Part shown: piece by piece, positions 1 to 8,481 of the stretch
Position numbering within the stretch: position 1 is the first letter of the stretch
How the letters are laid out: every line of letters begins with the position of its first letter
Origin: Anaerolineales bacterium
GTDB lineage: Bacteria; Chloroflexota; Anaerolineae; Anaerolineales; Villigracilaceae
Assembly (NCBI GenBank): GCA_025056175.1
Contig: JANWWK010000029.1
Span: 1-64,000, forward strand
Length of the DNA stretch: 64,000 nt
Direction: 5' to 3'
Position numbers and translations under genes: made by a program
The notes under the pieces: model-generated
What the model was told of the DNA's origin: nothing
What the model saw: only the letters and a program-made list of their open reading frames with translations
Databases searched by the model: none

Positions 1-107
1 GGCGTGTACTTGCAGCCACACAAGTAACAGCGGTACCGTTGGCTTCCAGAGGGAAGCTTTCCAACTTTATGTTGCTTGACTTCACTTGCACATTTCGGAC
101 ATTTCAT
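1..107 (-). CDS. Partial IS1-type (InsA-like) zinc-finger protein, truncated by window edge
   Basis: Only the first 35 codons are present; the gene runs off the left edge. The N-terminus has two Cys pairs (CPKC at residues 3-6, then CYLCGC near residues 28-33) around a QRYRC stretch. This is the layout of the InsA/IS1 transposase zinc ribbon, which binds DNA. A TAAAAT box lies at 114-119 on the minus strand, six bases before the ATG at 107. The family call is from the zinc ribbon only, so a non-transposase zinc-ribbon protein remains possible. No terminal inverted repeat can be seen because the element end is unclear. Confidence 0.5.
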   Translation of the reverse strand, partial: MKCPKCASEVKQHKVGKLPSGSQRYRCYLCGCKYT

Positions 108-228
108 AACCCTATTTTACCCGCTTTTTAGACACTCCCCTCTGCGTTTTCTGTGCCTGAAAAGTCGCCCCAGGATAACGCTCTGGGTTACGGGTTAGCC
201 GCCTTTCAGCAGGGCGTGACGAAGCGGG

Positions 229-234
229 TATAAT
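229..234 (+). promoter_or_regulatory. TATAAT -10 box, probable leaderless promoter of the alpha/beta hydrolase gene
   Basis: A perfect TATAAT ends seven bases before the ATG at 242, and there is no Shine-Dalgarno sequence between them. Transcription would start at or within a base or two of the start codon. Confidence 0.6.
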
Positions 235-241
235 TTCAGTT

Positions 242-1069
242 ATGGATGATGCCGCAATCGCAATGCACGAATTTCAACTCACACTGGAAGACTGTGTTCT
301 TAACCTGGCCGAAGGCCCAAACAATGGGCCTTTGTTGTTGCTGTTGCACGGTTTCACCAACCGCTGGCAGGTGTTTCAGCCGATTTTGCCCGTTGTGCTT
401 CCAAAGTGGCACGTCGTCACCTTTGATTTTCGCGGACACGGACGTTCGGGACGTGCGCGGCGCTACTCGGCGGCTGGTTTTTATCAGGATGCTGTTGCCG
501 TGCTGGGGCATTTTGCGCCCGAACCAGTGGTTTTGCTGGGGCATTCCATGGGGGGGTCCATTGCTCTGCATCTGGCGCAGAACTTTCCTGAACGAGTGCG
601 GGCGGTGGTGACGGGCGATACCTCGCTTGACCTTGCCATGCACGTCGAAACCATGAACCAGCGCCGCAATGTCAAATTGTTCGGTTTGCGTCGGAAACTG
701 GCTGGGCGACCAGTGGAAGAATTGCTTCGACGCGGCTTGCCGTCTCTACAGGCACACGAACTCGCGCAGCTCGACCCGCACGTGATGGATTATCACGCCG
801 AAGGACGTGTGGGTGAATTTTTTGCGGATGTGCAAGATGTAGATTTTGACCGTATTCGTTGCCCTGTGTTGCTTACACAGGCCAGCCCCCAGCGTGGGGG
901 ATTGCTTCAGGACGCGGAAATTCCACCCGTGCTTGCCGCGCATCCCCACTTTCGCTTTCACCGCTTTGAGAGCGGTCACGATTTAGACATCGAACAAGGG
1001 CTGGATTCTCCGTTCTGGCAGGTATCGCTGGCGTTTTTAGAACCATTCTCACTCTATGCGGAGGACTGA
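242..1069 (+). CDS. Alpha/beta hydrolase fold protein
   Basis: A 275-residue soluble protein with the alpha/beta hydrolase landmarks: the HGF oxyanion segment near residues 36-38, the nucleophile elbow GHSMGG at about 100-105 (Ser102), and a C-terminal SGHD that supplies the catalytic His near 246. These enzymes hydrolyse esters, lactones or C-C bonds; the substrate cannot be read from the sequence. The stop codon overlaps the ATG of the following FAH-family gene (TGATG), so the two are translationally coupled, and a role in breakdown of an organic acid or aromatic intermediate is a reasonable inference. The ATG at 242 fits a leaderless start; an in-frame ATG at 263 is the alternative. Confidence 0.85.
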   Translation: MDDAAIAMHEFQLTLEDCVLNLAEGPNNGPLLLLLHGFTNRWQVFQPILPVVLPKWHVVTFDFRGHGRSGRARRYSAAGFYQDAVAVLGHFAPEPVVLLGHSMGGSIALHLAQNFPERVRAVVTGDTSLDLAMHVETMNQRRNVKLFGLRRKLAGRPVEELLRRGLPSLQAHELAQLDPHVMDYHAEGRVGEFFADVQDVDFDRIRCPVLLTQASPQRGGLLQDAEIPPVLAAHPHFRFHRFESGHDLDIEQGLDSPFWQVSLAFLEPFSLYAED

Positions 1070-1836
1070 TGCGTATCGTTCGTTATCAATACAGAAATGA
1101 AGCTCCTCGTTATGGCTGGGTGCTGGATGAACAGGTTGGCCCAATGGAAGGCAGCCCGTTTGGCGAGTATCGGCGCATGAAAGCGGAAATTCCGCTGGAG
1201 GAAGTGCGTCTTCTGGCGCCCTGCCAGCCCTCCAAAATCGTGTGTGTGGGGCGCAATTACGCTGAACATGCTCGCGAACACGAGGCCGAAGTGCCGAAAG
1301 TGCCGCTTATTTTTCTCAAGCCGCCCTCCAGCGTGATTGGCCCCGGCGAGACCATTCTCCTGCCGCCGCAATCCAGACAGGTGGAACATGAAGCCGAACT
1401 GGTGGTTGTGATTGGCAAACGAGGACGTCACATCACCCCCGAAACAGCGCGGGAGTATATTCTGGGCTATACCGTTGGCAATGATGTCACCGCCCGCGAT
1501 TTACAACGCTCCGATGGGCAGTGGACGCGCGCCAAAGGCTTCGATACCTTTTGTGCTTTTGGCCCCTGGATTGATACCGAATTTGACCCCTCCGATGCAC
1601 TGGTTACCTGCCGGGTGAGCGGACAGCCGCGTCAGATGGCCTCGACGCGCGATATGGTCTTTGATGTCAACACGCTGATTGCGTTCGTCTCTTCGGTGAT
1701 GACCCTGGAACCTGGCGACTTGCTGTTTACCGGCACACCGGCGGGGGTGGGCATTCTCAAGGATGGTGACGAGGTAGTGTGCGAAATCGAAGGTCTGGGC
1801 AGGCTGGTCAACCCGGTGCGAGCCGAAGTGAAATAA
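1069..1836 (+). CDS. Fumarylacetoacetate hydrolase (FAH) family protein
   Basis: A 255-residue protein of the FAH superfamily, whose members are metal-dependent hydrolases, decarboxylases or isomerases of acylpyruvates and related oxo-acids. Visible motifs are VGRNYAEH (about 60-67), the KPPS loop (84-87), the metal-ligand segment EHEAEL (Glu108 and Glu110), NDVTARD with Asp139, and GDLLFTGTPAGVG near the C-terminus. Length is normal for bacterial acylpyruvase-type members. The ATG overlaps the stop of the upstream alpha/beta hydrolase, which points to a two-gene unit acting on one pathway. The exact substrate is unknown. Confidence 0.88.
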   Translation: MRIVRYQYRNEAPRYGWVLDEQVGPMEGSPFGEYRRMKAEIPLEEVRLLAPCQPSKIVCVGRNYAEHAREHEAEVPKVPLIFLKPPSSVIGPGETILLPPQSRQVEHEAELVVVIGKRGRHITPETAREYILGYTVGNDVTARDLQRSDGQWTRAKGFDTFCAFGPWIDTEFDPSDALVTCRVSGQPRQMASTRDMVFDVNTLIAFVSSVMTLEPGDLLFTGTPAGVGILKDGDEVVCEIEGLGRLVNPVRAEVK

Positions 1837-1908
1837 CGGTGTGTTTGGGCGAGGCAATGCACAAACGACGGGTGGTAAAATATCCCGCATCCCGTTTCAG
1901 GAGGCCGT

Positions 1909-3096
1909 ATGCTTCGTTCCACCCCCTTTCATCCTCGCACTTCGGCGCTGAATCAAACCCAAAACTGGCGGCGCTGGGCTGGTTATGCGGTTGCCGGTTT
2001 GTATGAGATGACCCATGAGCGCGAATACTGGGCTATTCGCAACGCTGCCGCGCTGTTCGATGTCTCTCCTTTGATGAAATATGTCGTCGAAGGGCCGGAT
2101 GCCGTCCGCTTGCTTGACCGGGTTGTGACCCGTGATGTGCGTAAAATGACCATTGGTCAGGTCATTTACACTCCCTGGTGTGACGCGCACGGTAAGGTGT
2201 TGGACGATGGCACGATTGCGCGTTTGGGCGAGACGACCTTTCGCCTGACCGCCGCTGAACCCAATCTGCGCTGGCTGGAGATGAATGCGGTGGGGATGGA
2301 GGTTGCGATTACCGATGTGAGCGACAGCCTGGCGGCGTTGAGTTTGCAAGGGCCCAAAGCGCGGCTTATCCTGAATCGCTGCGCGCAAAAGCCCCTGGAT
2401 GACCTGAAGTATTTCCGTTTGATGGAAAACGTCATCGCCGATGTGCCGCTCACCATCTCACGCACCGGCTACACCGGCGACCTGGGCTATGAGCTGTGGA
2501 TGCCTGCCGATGCAGCCCTGCCGGTGTGGGATGCGCTCATCACCGCCGGAGCAGATTTTGGGTTGACGCCGGCAGGCATTCTTGCGCTGGATGTGGCGCG
2601 GGTAGAAGCCGGTTTGATTCTGCTGGATGCCGATTACACGCCCGCACACCATGCACTGATTGAATCGCAGAAATCTTCCCCTTTTGAGCTGGGATTGGGA
2701 TGGGCAGTGAACCTGGAAAAACCCTTCTTCAACGGAAAACAAGCCCTGATGGCCGAACATGCGCGTGGCCCGGCCTGGAAACTGGTAGGGCTGGAAGTGG
2801 ATTGGGTCGGGATGGAACGGCTCTACCAGCAAGCCGGCCTGCCGCCGCAGATTTCACCGTTTACGTTGCGTGCCAGTTTGCCGGTGCAGGTGGGTGGCGT
2901 GCAGGTCGGGTATGTTTCCTCCAGCACTTGGTCTCCGTTGCTCAAGAAATATATCGCCCTGGCGCATCTCCAGCGGCCTTATTTCCAGGTCGGCACGCAG
3001 GTTTTCCTGGAAATAACGGTGGAACATGCGCGCAGGTTTGCGCCGGCGCGGGTGGTAAAGTTGCCGTTTTACGAGCCGGTGTGGAAGAAACACTGA
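1909..3096 (+). CDS. GcvT-like aminomethyltransferase / folate-binding protein
   Basis: A 395-residue protein of the GcvT fold. It has the N-terminal folate-binding part (DVSPLMKYVVEGPDA near 50-64, KVLDDGTIARLG near 98-109) and the RTGYTGDLGYELW segment matching the GcvT signature. GcvT is the T-protein of the glycine cleavage system and transfers the methylene group to tetrahydrofolate. No gcvH or gcvP lies nearby, and divergence from classical GcvT means this may be a related demethylase-type enzyme instead. The ATG at 1909 is preceded by a strong AGGAGG. It converges with the NERD gene, with six bases between the stop codons. Confidence 0.72.
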   Translation: MLRSTPFHPRTSALNQTQNWRRWAGYAVAGLYEMTHEREYWAIRNAAALFDVSPLMKYVVEGPDAVRLLDRVVTRDVRKMTIGQVIYTPWCDAHGKVLDDGTIARLGETTFRLTAAEPNLRWLEMNAVGMEVAITDVSDSLAALSLQGPKARLILNRCAQKPLDDLKYFRLMENVIADVPLTISRTGYTGDLGYELWMPADAALPVWDALITAGADFGLTPAGILALDVARVEAGLILLDADYTPAHHALIESQKSSPFELGLGWAVNLEKPFFNGKQALMAEHARGPAWKLVGLEVDWVGMERLYQQAGLPPQISPFTLRASLPVQVGGVQVGYVSSSTWSPLLKKYIALAHLQRPYFQVGTQVFLEITVEHARRFAPARVVKLPFYEPVWKKH

Positions 3097-3102
3097 ACCG
3101 TC

Positions 3103-3861
3103 TTATTTGCTTTTCTGCTCCTGGCTTGCTTCACTGTTTTGCGCTTCAGCAACCTCGATGCTCTCTTTGGGAAGCACCGCCAGGATGCGCTGGAGTTCTG
3201 CCGTCGGGAGGGGGTTTTCTTTGGCGCGTTTTCGCAGGAAATCTTTCAGTTGGTCTAGCTTCAGCGTAGGATGTGGAGCGTTTTCGGCCTGTATTTCAGC
3301 ACGGGGGTCATAGAAAACCAGGGCAGCGTGCAATGGGGGCAGGTTTTCCCCAAAAACTTTTTTGAAGGCTGCGCGCAAGGCGTCCAAATCGGTTTCTACC
3401 TCCAGGTCGGGGCGGCCTAAACTCTCCTGGCCGAAGATTTTGAGATAACCCAACAGTAAGCCGCCACCTTTTTGACGCCAGCGGTTCTTCTCGTAGGTGA
3501 TGGTGCCGCGCTGATAGTATGGCTCGATGACCCAAATGCCCGCCGGACCCACCAGCAGGTGGTTGACGGGTGTCAGATAGTGGTACAGTGTGTAGTCTTT
3601 GGTCAATCCCTTCAGCGCGGCGGTGATGCGTTCATCTACGCGCGGACGGCGACCGAAACGGTTTCCGAAGTAGATGCCGATTTGCGAAAGGATAAACCCA
3701 AACAGGAGGGCACCAAAGGAGAGAAAAATGGCGTTGGGGTTGTTCTGCCACACAAAGGAGGCTATCATGCCGCCGAGCAAGATGAACAGAGCCGCCAGGC
3801 TGGTGTACTTGCCGATTTTTGTGTTTCGTTGAATCAGTTTTTCGTTGGTTAAAACTTTCAT
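3103..3861 (-). CDS. NERD-domain membrane protein
   Basis: A 252-residue protein with two N-terminal membrane helices (about residues 18-38 and 44-66). A cytoplasmic part follows in which NHLLVGPAGIWVIEPYYQRGTI resembles the nuclease-related domain (NERD) core. NERD proteins share the restriction-endonuclease-like fold and their roles are mostly unknown. The C-terminus is rich in Glu, Gln and Lys. The start ATG overlaps the stop of fabF by four bases (ATGA), so it is the third gene of a plsX-fabF-NERD operon. The functional link to lipid synthesis is unclear; co-transcription is the only evidence. Confidence 0.6.
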   Translation of the reverse strand: MKVLTNEKLIQRNTKIGKYTSLAALFILLGGMIASFVWQNNPNAIFLSFGALLFGFILSQIGIYFGNRFGRRPRVDERITAALKGLTKDYTLYHYLTPVNHLLVGPAGIWVIEPYYQRGTITYEKNRWRQKGGGLLLGYLKIFGQESLGRPDLEVETDLDALRAAFKKVFGENLPPLHAALVFYDPRAEIQAENAPHPTLKLDQLKDFLRKRAKENPLPTAELQRILAVLPKESIEVAEAQNSEASQEQKSK

Positions 3862-5108
3862 GGGTATCTCTTCATCACAATACAGGCATTTTGGCCGCCC
3901 AGACCAAACGAATTCGAGAGTGCAACGCGCACATTCGCCTTTCGCGCTGCGTTCGGGACATAATCCAGGTCGAGTTCGGGGTCGGGCGTGGTGTAGTTGA
4001 TGGTGGGCGGGAGGATGCCTTCGTAAAGGGTCATAGCGGTGGCGATGGCTTCGAGCGCCCCCGAAGCGCCCATGGCATGACCGAGCATGGATTTGACGGA
4101 ACTAACCGCCAGTTTGTAGGCATGTGCGCCAAAAACGGCTTTGATGGCGCGGGTTTCGGTCATGTCGTTGAGCGGGGTGGAGGTGCCGTGTGCGTTGATG
4201 TAGTCTACATCGGTTGGGGCCAGGCCGGCATCGGCAATTGCCCAGCGCATCGCGCGCGCCGGACCAGCGGCTTCGGGGTCGGGTTGCGCCATGTGAAAGC
4301 CATCAGAGGAGGAGGCCTGCCCGGCAACTTCGGCGTAGATGCGTGCGCCGCGTGCCAGAGCATGTTCGAGCGATTCCAGAATCAGAACCGCCGCGCCTTC
4401 AGAATAGACAAAGCCTTCGCGGTCTTTATCGAAGGGGCGCGAGGCGCGTTCGGGGTCATCGTTAAAGGAAGTGGGCAACGCGCGCATGGCGCAGAACCCA
4501 CCAATGGCGAAATCGGCAATCAGGCCCTCCGTGCCGCCTGCAATCACCAGGTCGGCGGCGCCGCGCCGAATCATCTCCAGTGCTTCGCCAACGGCCTGCG
4601 TGCCGGTGGCGCAAGCCGTTCCCACAGTGGTAGATGGCCCCAGCGCCTGAAAACCCTGTGAGACCAGGTAGGCGCTGATGTTGACCAGCGAGGTTGGCAC
4701 CACGAATGGGTTCAGGCGCTCGTATCCCTGCGTGCGCACGGTTTCGATGCCTTCGCTGGCGCGGTCCAGGCCGCCGATGGCCGTCCCAAAGGCTACCCCA
4801 CAACGTTCGGGGTTGGGCAAGGGAGTGGACAAGCCGGCATCTTCGATAGCAAGCTTTGCAGCGGCAAAGCCCATTTGCGCCGAACGTGGTACGCGGCGGG
4901 CTTCTTTTCGGTCCATGTAAAGAGTGGGGTCAAAATCTGGCACTTCACCGGCAATCTGGCAGGGGAATTTGCTGGCATCGAATTGCGTAATGCGGCGGAT
5001 GCCGGATTTTCCGGCTTTCAGGTTCTCCCAGTAGGTTTGCAAGCCGGTGCCGATGACGCTGACAACACCCATGCCAGTCACCACGACGCGGGGGCGGCGG
5101 TTGGTCAT
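3858..5108 (-). CDS. fabF: Beta-ketoacyl-ACP synthase II
   Basis: A 416-residue condensing enzyme of fatty-acid elongation, which adds malonyl-ACP-derived two-carbon units to acyl-ACP. The catalytic triad is visible: Cys166 in GTACATGT, His in NAHGTSTPLND, and the second His in LGHAMGASGALEAI. Length and start match FabF. It lies 33 bases downstream of plsX and overlaps the NERD gene by four bases, giving an operon for lipid precursor synthesis. A second FabF-type gene occurs at 51081-52328; that paralogue also has Cys166, so both appear active. Confidence 0.95.
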   Translation of the reverse strand: MTNRRPRVVVTGMGVVSVIGTGLQTYWENLKAGKSGIRRITQFDASKFPCQIAGEVPDFDPTLYMDRKEARRVPRSAQMGFAAAKLAIEDAGLSTPLPNPERCGVAFGTAIGGLDRASEGIETVRTQGYERLNPFVVPTSLVNISAYLVSQGFQALGPSTTVGTACATGTQAVGEALEMIRRGAADLVIAGGTEGLIADFAIGGFCAMRALPTSFNDDPERASRPFDKDREGFVYSEGAAVLILESLEHALARGARIYAEVAGQASSSDGFHMAQPDPEAAGPARAMRWAIADAGLAPTDVDYINAHGTSTPLNDMTETRAIKAVFGAHAYKLAVSSVKSMLGHAMGASGALEAIATAMTLYEGILPPTINYTTPDPELDLDYVPNAARKANVRVALSNSFGLGGQNACIVMKRYP

Positions 5109-5141
5109 TGAGAATTCGTCCTTCCTTTTATCGTTTTCGCT

Positions 5142-6158
5142 TCAATGGAGTAAGCGTTCGCGGATTCCGTCGCGCATGGATTGCAACACACCTGCCTCGA
5201 CGGCTTGTTTGGCAACGCGGATGGCGTTCTTGATGGCGATTTCATCGGAACGTCCATGTCCGATGAAAACCAGGCCGTTCACGCCCAGCAGAGGGGCGGC
5301 GCCCTCTTCCGAAGGGTCGAGCAGCTTTTTGATTTTCCCCAGCGCCGGTTTCACCAGCATTCCTCCCAGCATGGCAAGCGGCCCGCCGGTTTTGATGGCC
5401 TCGCGGATTTTATCCACAATCAACTTGGCAACGGCTTCGGCAGTTTTGAGCATGATGTTGCCCGCAAATCCGTCAATCACGGCTACATCTACCTTTCCGC
5501 CGATGACTTCTTTTCCTTCCACGTTGCCGATAAAATTCAGGCCAGAGTTCTTGAGCAAGGGCGTGGCTTTTTTAACGTTTTCGTTGCCTTTGCCTTCTTC
5601 TTCTCCATTAGAAATCAACCCCACTTTTGGGTTCTTAACTCCGCGCACTTTTTCGGCGTAGATGCTTCCCAGAATGGCAAATTGATACAGGTTTTCTGGC
5701 TTTACTTCCGGGTTGGCGCCAATATCCAGCACGACGCATGAGCCGGTGGCGGTAGGGAAGACCGGCGCGAGGGCGGGCAAATCGACCCCTTCGATGGTTC
5801 CCAGCCGGAAATAGGCAGTTGCCATGGCCGCGCCGGTATTGCCGGCGGTGACGAACGCATCGGCCTCGCCGTTCTTCACCAGGTCAATACCGACTGCCAT
5901 CGAATTTCTGGCATTTGGGCGGCGGGCCTTGAGCGCCAGTGCCATGCCTTTGTCTTCCATCGTCAGCATTTCGGGTGCGTGAACGACCCGAATGGGCAAA
6001 TTACCGGGCTGCTGCGCTTCTAAAACAGGTTTGATTCTGGCTTCATCCCCCACCAGGATGATTTCCACGCCGTATTCGCGTGCGGCCAGCACCGCGCCGA
6101 CCACATCGGGGGTGGGGTAGTTGTCGCTTCCCATAGCGTCGAGAACGATTCGGGTCAT
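5142..6158 (-). CDS. plsX: Phosphate acyltransferase PlsX
   Basis: A 338-residue enzyme that makes acyl-phosphate from acyl-ACP and phosphate, the donor for PlsY in phosphatidic acid synthesis. Family features are the N-terminal LDAMGSDNYP, FVTAGNTGAAMA, VLDIGANPEVKPENL, and the VIDGFAGNIMLKTAEA segment. The open frame extends 45 codons further upstream, but the ATG at 6158 has an AAGGAG eight bases before it and gives the canonical N-terminus. A TATATT box near 6233-6238 could be its -10. It heads the plsX-fabF-NERD unit; the partner PlsY is encoded separately at 30148-30729. Confidence 0.96.
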   Translation of the reverse strand: MTRIVLDAMGSDNYPTPDVVGAVLAAREYGVEIILVGDEARIKPVLEAQQPGNLPIRVVHAPEMLTMEDKGMALALKARRPNARNSMAVGIDLVKNGEADAFVTAGNTGAAMATAYFRLGTIEGVDLPALAPVFPTATGSCVVLDIGANPEVKPENLYQFAILGSIYAEKVRGVKNPKVGLISNGEEEGKGNENVKKATPLLKNSGLNFIGNVEGKEVIGGKVDVAVIDGFAGNIMLKTAEAVAKLIVDKIREAIKTGGPLAMLGGMLVKPALGKIKKLLDPSEEGAAPLLGVNGLVFIGHGRSDEIAIKNAIRVAKQAVEAGVLQSMRDGIRERLLH

Positions 6159-6371
6159 GATATGGTGTCTCCTTGCGTGATGAACTGTCGAGATGTCCGA
6201 CGAAGAGCGCGCCTGGTGCAAATGATGCCTGAATATAGCATTTCCGCTCCGGTTTGCCAAGTTCTGGACAGCAAGTCCAATACCCGCGCCCAAGATTACG
6301 TTCTGAGGAACGCGTTGCGGACTCCTTGAATTGGTTTTGAGCGCTGCCCTCTTTTGCGCGATGTCGTCGGT
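6159..6371. other. Intergenic region between the methyltransferase stop and the plsX start
   Basis: About 210 bases without a convincing gene. It holds the probable plsX promoter (TATATT near 6233-6238, minus strand). No clear terminator for plsX's upstream neighbour or other structure was seen. Confidence 0.4.
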
Positions 6372-7154
6372 TTAGTCCTGCGTGTGGCCGAGGCGCACTT
6401 TACTGAGATGAGGCACAGGCTGTTTTTCTATCACCCAAACGTGCGAAAGGCCGAACCAGCGCAGGGGGGTGCGTTCCAGAAATTGTAGAATGGCGCGCAA
6501 CAGTTTTCCCAAAACGCCAAAACGTGCAATCAGGTTGTCGTACGCGCCAAAAATAATCGTGCGTTCAATAAAGCGCACCGGCAGCGAGTCGAATAGTGCG
6601 GCCAGGTCTCCGAAGGCATAAACACGTACGTGCGGCGCCAGCCGGTTGCGCAACAGGCGTGGTAGATAGTTGACCAGCGGGATGTTGCCAAAGCGATAGC
6701 GGCCTCGCCAGTAGATGCCATGCGTCTCGAACGGGTAGCCGATGTTGGGGACGAAAATCACCGCCCGGCCTCCTGGTTTCAGCACGCGCACCATCTCCCG
6801 AACAGCCTGGCGGTCGTCAGCCACGTGTTCTAACACTTCATGGCTGAGAATCAGGTCAAAGGACGAATCGGGGTAGGGGAGCGCTTCCCCCGCGGCGTTC
6901 AAGATGTTTGCGTTGCGCTGTCCGGCTTCACGGGCGCGCTCGAAGTCATATTCCAGTCCAAAGACCCTGCCCCCAAATTGCGCCAGTTTTTCGACGTACA
7001 TACCGACTCCGCAGCCGTTTTCCAATACCCGGCCTTTCAGACGCTCTCCCGCAGCACGTTGTATCATTGCCAGGCGGCGCGCCTGTCCCGCGCGCCAAAC
7101 ATAAGAGGGTTCACCGCGCAGGGCGGCTTTTTCCAGGTTGCGTTGTTCGCTCAT
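6372..7154 (-). CDS. Class I SAM-dependent methyltransferase
   Basis: A 260-residue protein with the Rossmann methyltransferase motifs: motif I VLENGCGVGMYVEKL (SAM binding), an acidic LEYD at the end of strand 2, SFDLILSHEVLEHVADD (motif IV region), and VLKPGGRAVIFVPN. This is the Methyltransf_11 type, which often methylates small molecules, quinones or glycans. The basic C-terminal third with hydrophobic stretches may sit on the membrane. The ATG at 7154 was chosen because the upstream extension lacks support and TATAAT (7162-7167, minus strand) ends seven bases before it. It is divergent from dnaN. The substrate is unknown. Confidence 0.85.
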   Translation of the reverse strand: MSEQRNLEKAALRGEPSYVWRAGQARRLAMIQRAAGERLKGRVLENGCGVGMYVEKLAQFGGRVFGLEYDFERAREAGQRNANILNAAGEALPYPDSSFDLILSHEVLEHVADDRQAVREMVRVLKPGGRAVIFVPNIGYPFETHGIYWRGRYRFGNIPLVNYLPRLLRNRLAPHVRVYAFGDLAALFDSLPVRFIERTIIFGAYDNLIARFGVLGKLLRAILQFLERTPLRWFGLSHVWVIEKQPVPHLSKVRLGHTQD

Positions 7155-7161
7155 GAGCAGT

Positions 7162-7167
7162 ATTATA
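7162..7167 (-). promoter_or_regulatory. TATAAT -10 box, probable leaderless promoter of the methyltransferase gene
   Basis: TATAAT on the minus strand ends seven bases before the ATG at 7154. No Shine-Dalgarno sequence is present. Confidence 0.6.
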
Positions 7168-7181
7168 ACGACAAGATGATG

Positions 7182-7187
7182 TAAAAT
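7182..7187 (+). promoter_or_regulatory. Probable -10 box of dnaN
   Basis: TAAAAT lies 39 bases before the dnaN ATG. It leaves room for a leader with the AGGAGAGG Shine-Dalgarno sequence seen just before the start. It is divergent from the methyltransferase promoter about 15 bases away. Confidence 0.4.
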
Positions 7188-7226
7188 AGGGTATTCCCAC
7201 GCAATTTTACGCAGGAGAGGACGCCG

Positions 7227-8360
7227 ATGAAAGTCACTGTACTTCAAGAGAACCTGGCACGCGGCTTGAGCATCGTTTCGCGTGCTGTATCGCCTCGCAG
7301 TACCCTGCCCGTGCTGGCAAATGTGTTGATTGCCACGGACGAAGGCCGTTTACGCCTTTCGGCCACCAACCTGGAGATGGGCATCACTTGCTGGATTGGG
7401 GCCAAAATCGAAGAAGAAGGCTCGACCACGGTGCCGGCGCGTACCTTTGCTGACCTCGTCAGCACTTTGCCCGATGCCCAGGTGAGCCTGACGCTTGACC
7501 CACGCACGCAAACGCTCAACGTCCGTTCTGGCTCTTCGACCAACGATATCAAAGGAATTGATGCGCAGGAATTTCCTCCCCTGCCCGTGCCGGATTTCGA
7601 CCAGGCCATCCAGATAAATGTGGCCGATTTCAAAGAAATGGTGCATCAGGTGGCGTTTGCGGCCTCCACCGATGAAGCCCGCCCGGTGTTGATGGGCGTG
7701 CTGGTGAAAGTGGACGGTGAGACCATCACCATGGCTGCTGCCGATGGTTTCCGTCTCTCGGTGCGGACGGCGACCCTTTCCAGCCCGGCGGCACGTCCGG
7801 TCAGTGCCATCATTCCGGCGCGGGCGCTTTCCGAACTGGCGCGCATTGCCTCTGATGGCGACCACCCCATTCAAATGGTACTTCCTAAAGGGCGCGGTCA
7901 GGTTGTCTTTCGCGTAAAGGATGCGGAACTGGTCTCTCAGTTGATTGATGGCACGTTCCCCGACTATGAGCAGATTATCCCCCGCTCGTACAAATCGCGC
8001 ACCCTCGTCTCTACCGCATCTCTGCTTAAGGCGTGCAAGCAGGCTGAAATTTTTGCGCGTGAAGGCTCCAATGCGGTTCGCATGAACATTCGCGGCAGCG
8101 GTGACCTTCAGCCAGGCGAAGTAGAAATCTCGGCACACAGCGAGGAAACTGGCTCAAACGAAACAATTGTTGACGCAACGGTGGATGGCGTTCCGCTCCT
8201 GATTGCTTTCAACGTCAAATTCCTGCGCGAGGTGCTGGAAGTTATTAAAACTCCGCACGTTGCTCTTGAAACCACTGCTCCTAACGCTCCGGGTGTGATT
8301 AAGCCGGTGGGAGAAGATAACTTCTTACACGTCATTATGCCGATGCACCTCAGTCAGTAA
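7227..8360 (+). CDS. dnaN: DNA polymerase III sliding clamp (beta subunit)
   Basis: A 377-residue ring-forming clamp that tethers DNA polymerase III to DNA. The N-terminus (MKVTVLQENLARGLSIVSRA), the RSTLPVLANVLI and LSATNLEMGI segments, and the C-terminal VIMPMHLSQ (matching the family's VMPMR end) are diagnostic, and length is normal. Start is supported by AGGAGAGG. It is not next to dnaA, recF or gyrB here, so it is detached from the usual origin cluster. A strong terminator follows at 8392-8418. Confidence 0.97.
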   Translation: MKVTVLQENLARGLSIVSRAVSPRSTLPVLANVLIATDEGRLRLSATNLEMGITCWIGAKIEEEGSTTVPARTFADLVSTLPDAQVSLTLDPRTQTLNVRSGSSTNDIKGIDAQEFPPLPVPDFDQAIQINVADFKEMVHQVAFAASTDEARPVLMGVLVKVDGETITMAAADGFRLSVRTATLSSPAARPVSAIIPARALSELARIASDGDHPIQMVLPKGRGQVVFRVKDAELVSQLIDGTFPDYEQIIPRSYKSRTLVSTASLLKACKQAEIFAREGSNAVRMNIRGSGDLQPGEVEISAHSEETGSNETIVDATVDGVPLLIAFNVKFLREVLEVIKTPHVALETTAPNAPGVIKPVGEDNFLHVIMPMHLSQ

Positions 8361-8391
8361 TCAGCGTTCCGTCATCAGCCATTCAGTCAGT

Positions 8392-8418
8392 GCGCCGGAT
8401 TTTTGTCCGGCGCTTTTT
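8392..8418 (+). terminator. Rho-independent terminator of dnaN
   Basis: An 8-bp perfect stem (GCGCCGGA with TCCGGCGC), a six-base T-rich loop and a run of five T lie 31 bases after the dnaN stop. Confidence 0.85.
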
Positions 8419-8452
8419 GTTGCGGGGGTTTTGATATAGAATAAAGCAACTC

Positions 8453-8480
8453 TCACTGTTCACTATTCACTGATTACTGA
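8453..8480 (+). repeat. Tandem heptamer repeat directly before the PEP-binding protein gene
   Basis: Four consecutive seven-base units, TCACTGT, TCACTAT, TCACTGA and TTACTGA, end one base before the ATG at 8482. The inverted sequence CAGTAATCAG occurs at the dnaN stop about 100 bases upstream. A TATAGAAT-like -10 lies just before the repeat. Confidence 0.6.
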
Positions 8481-8481
8481 G

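Noticed and set aside
6159-6293. N-terminal extension of PlsX by 45 codons
   Set aside because: The extension has no family match, while ATG 6158 has a ribosome site and the canonical N-terminus.
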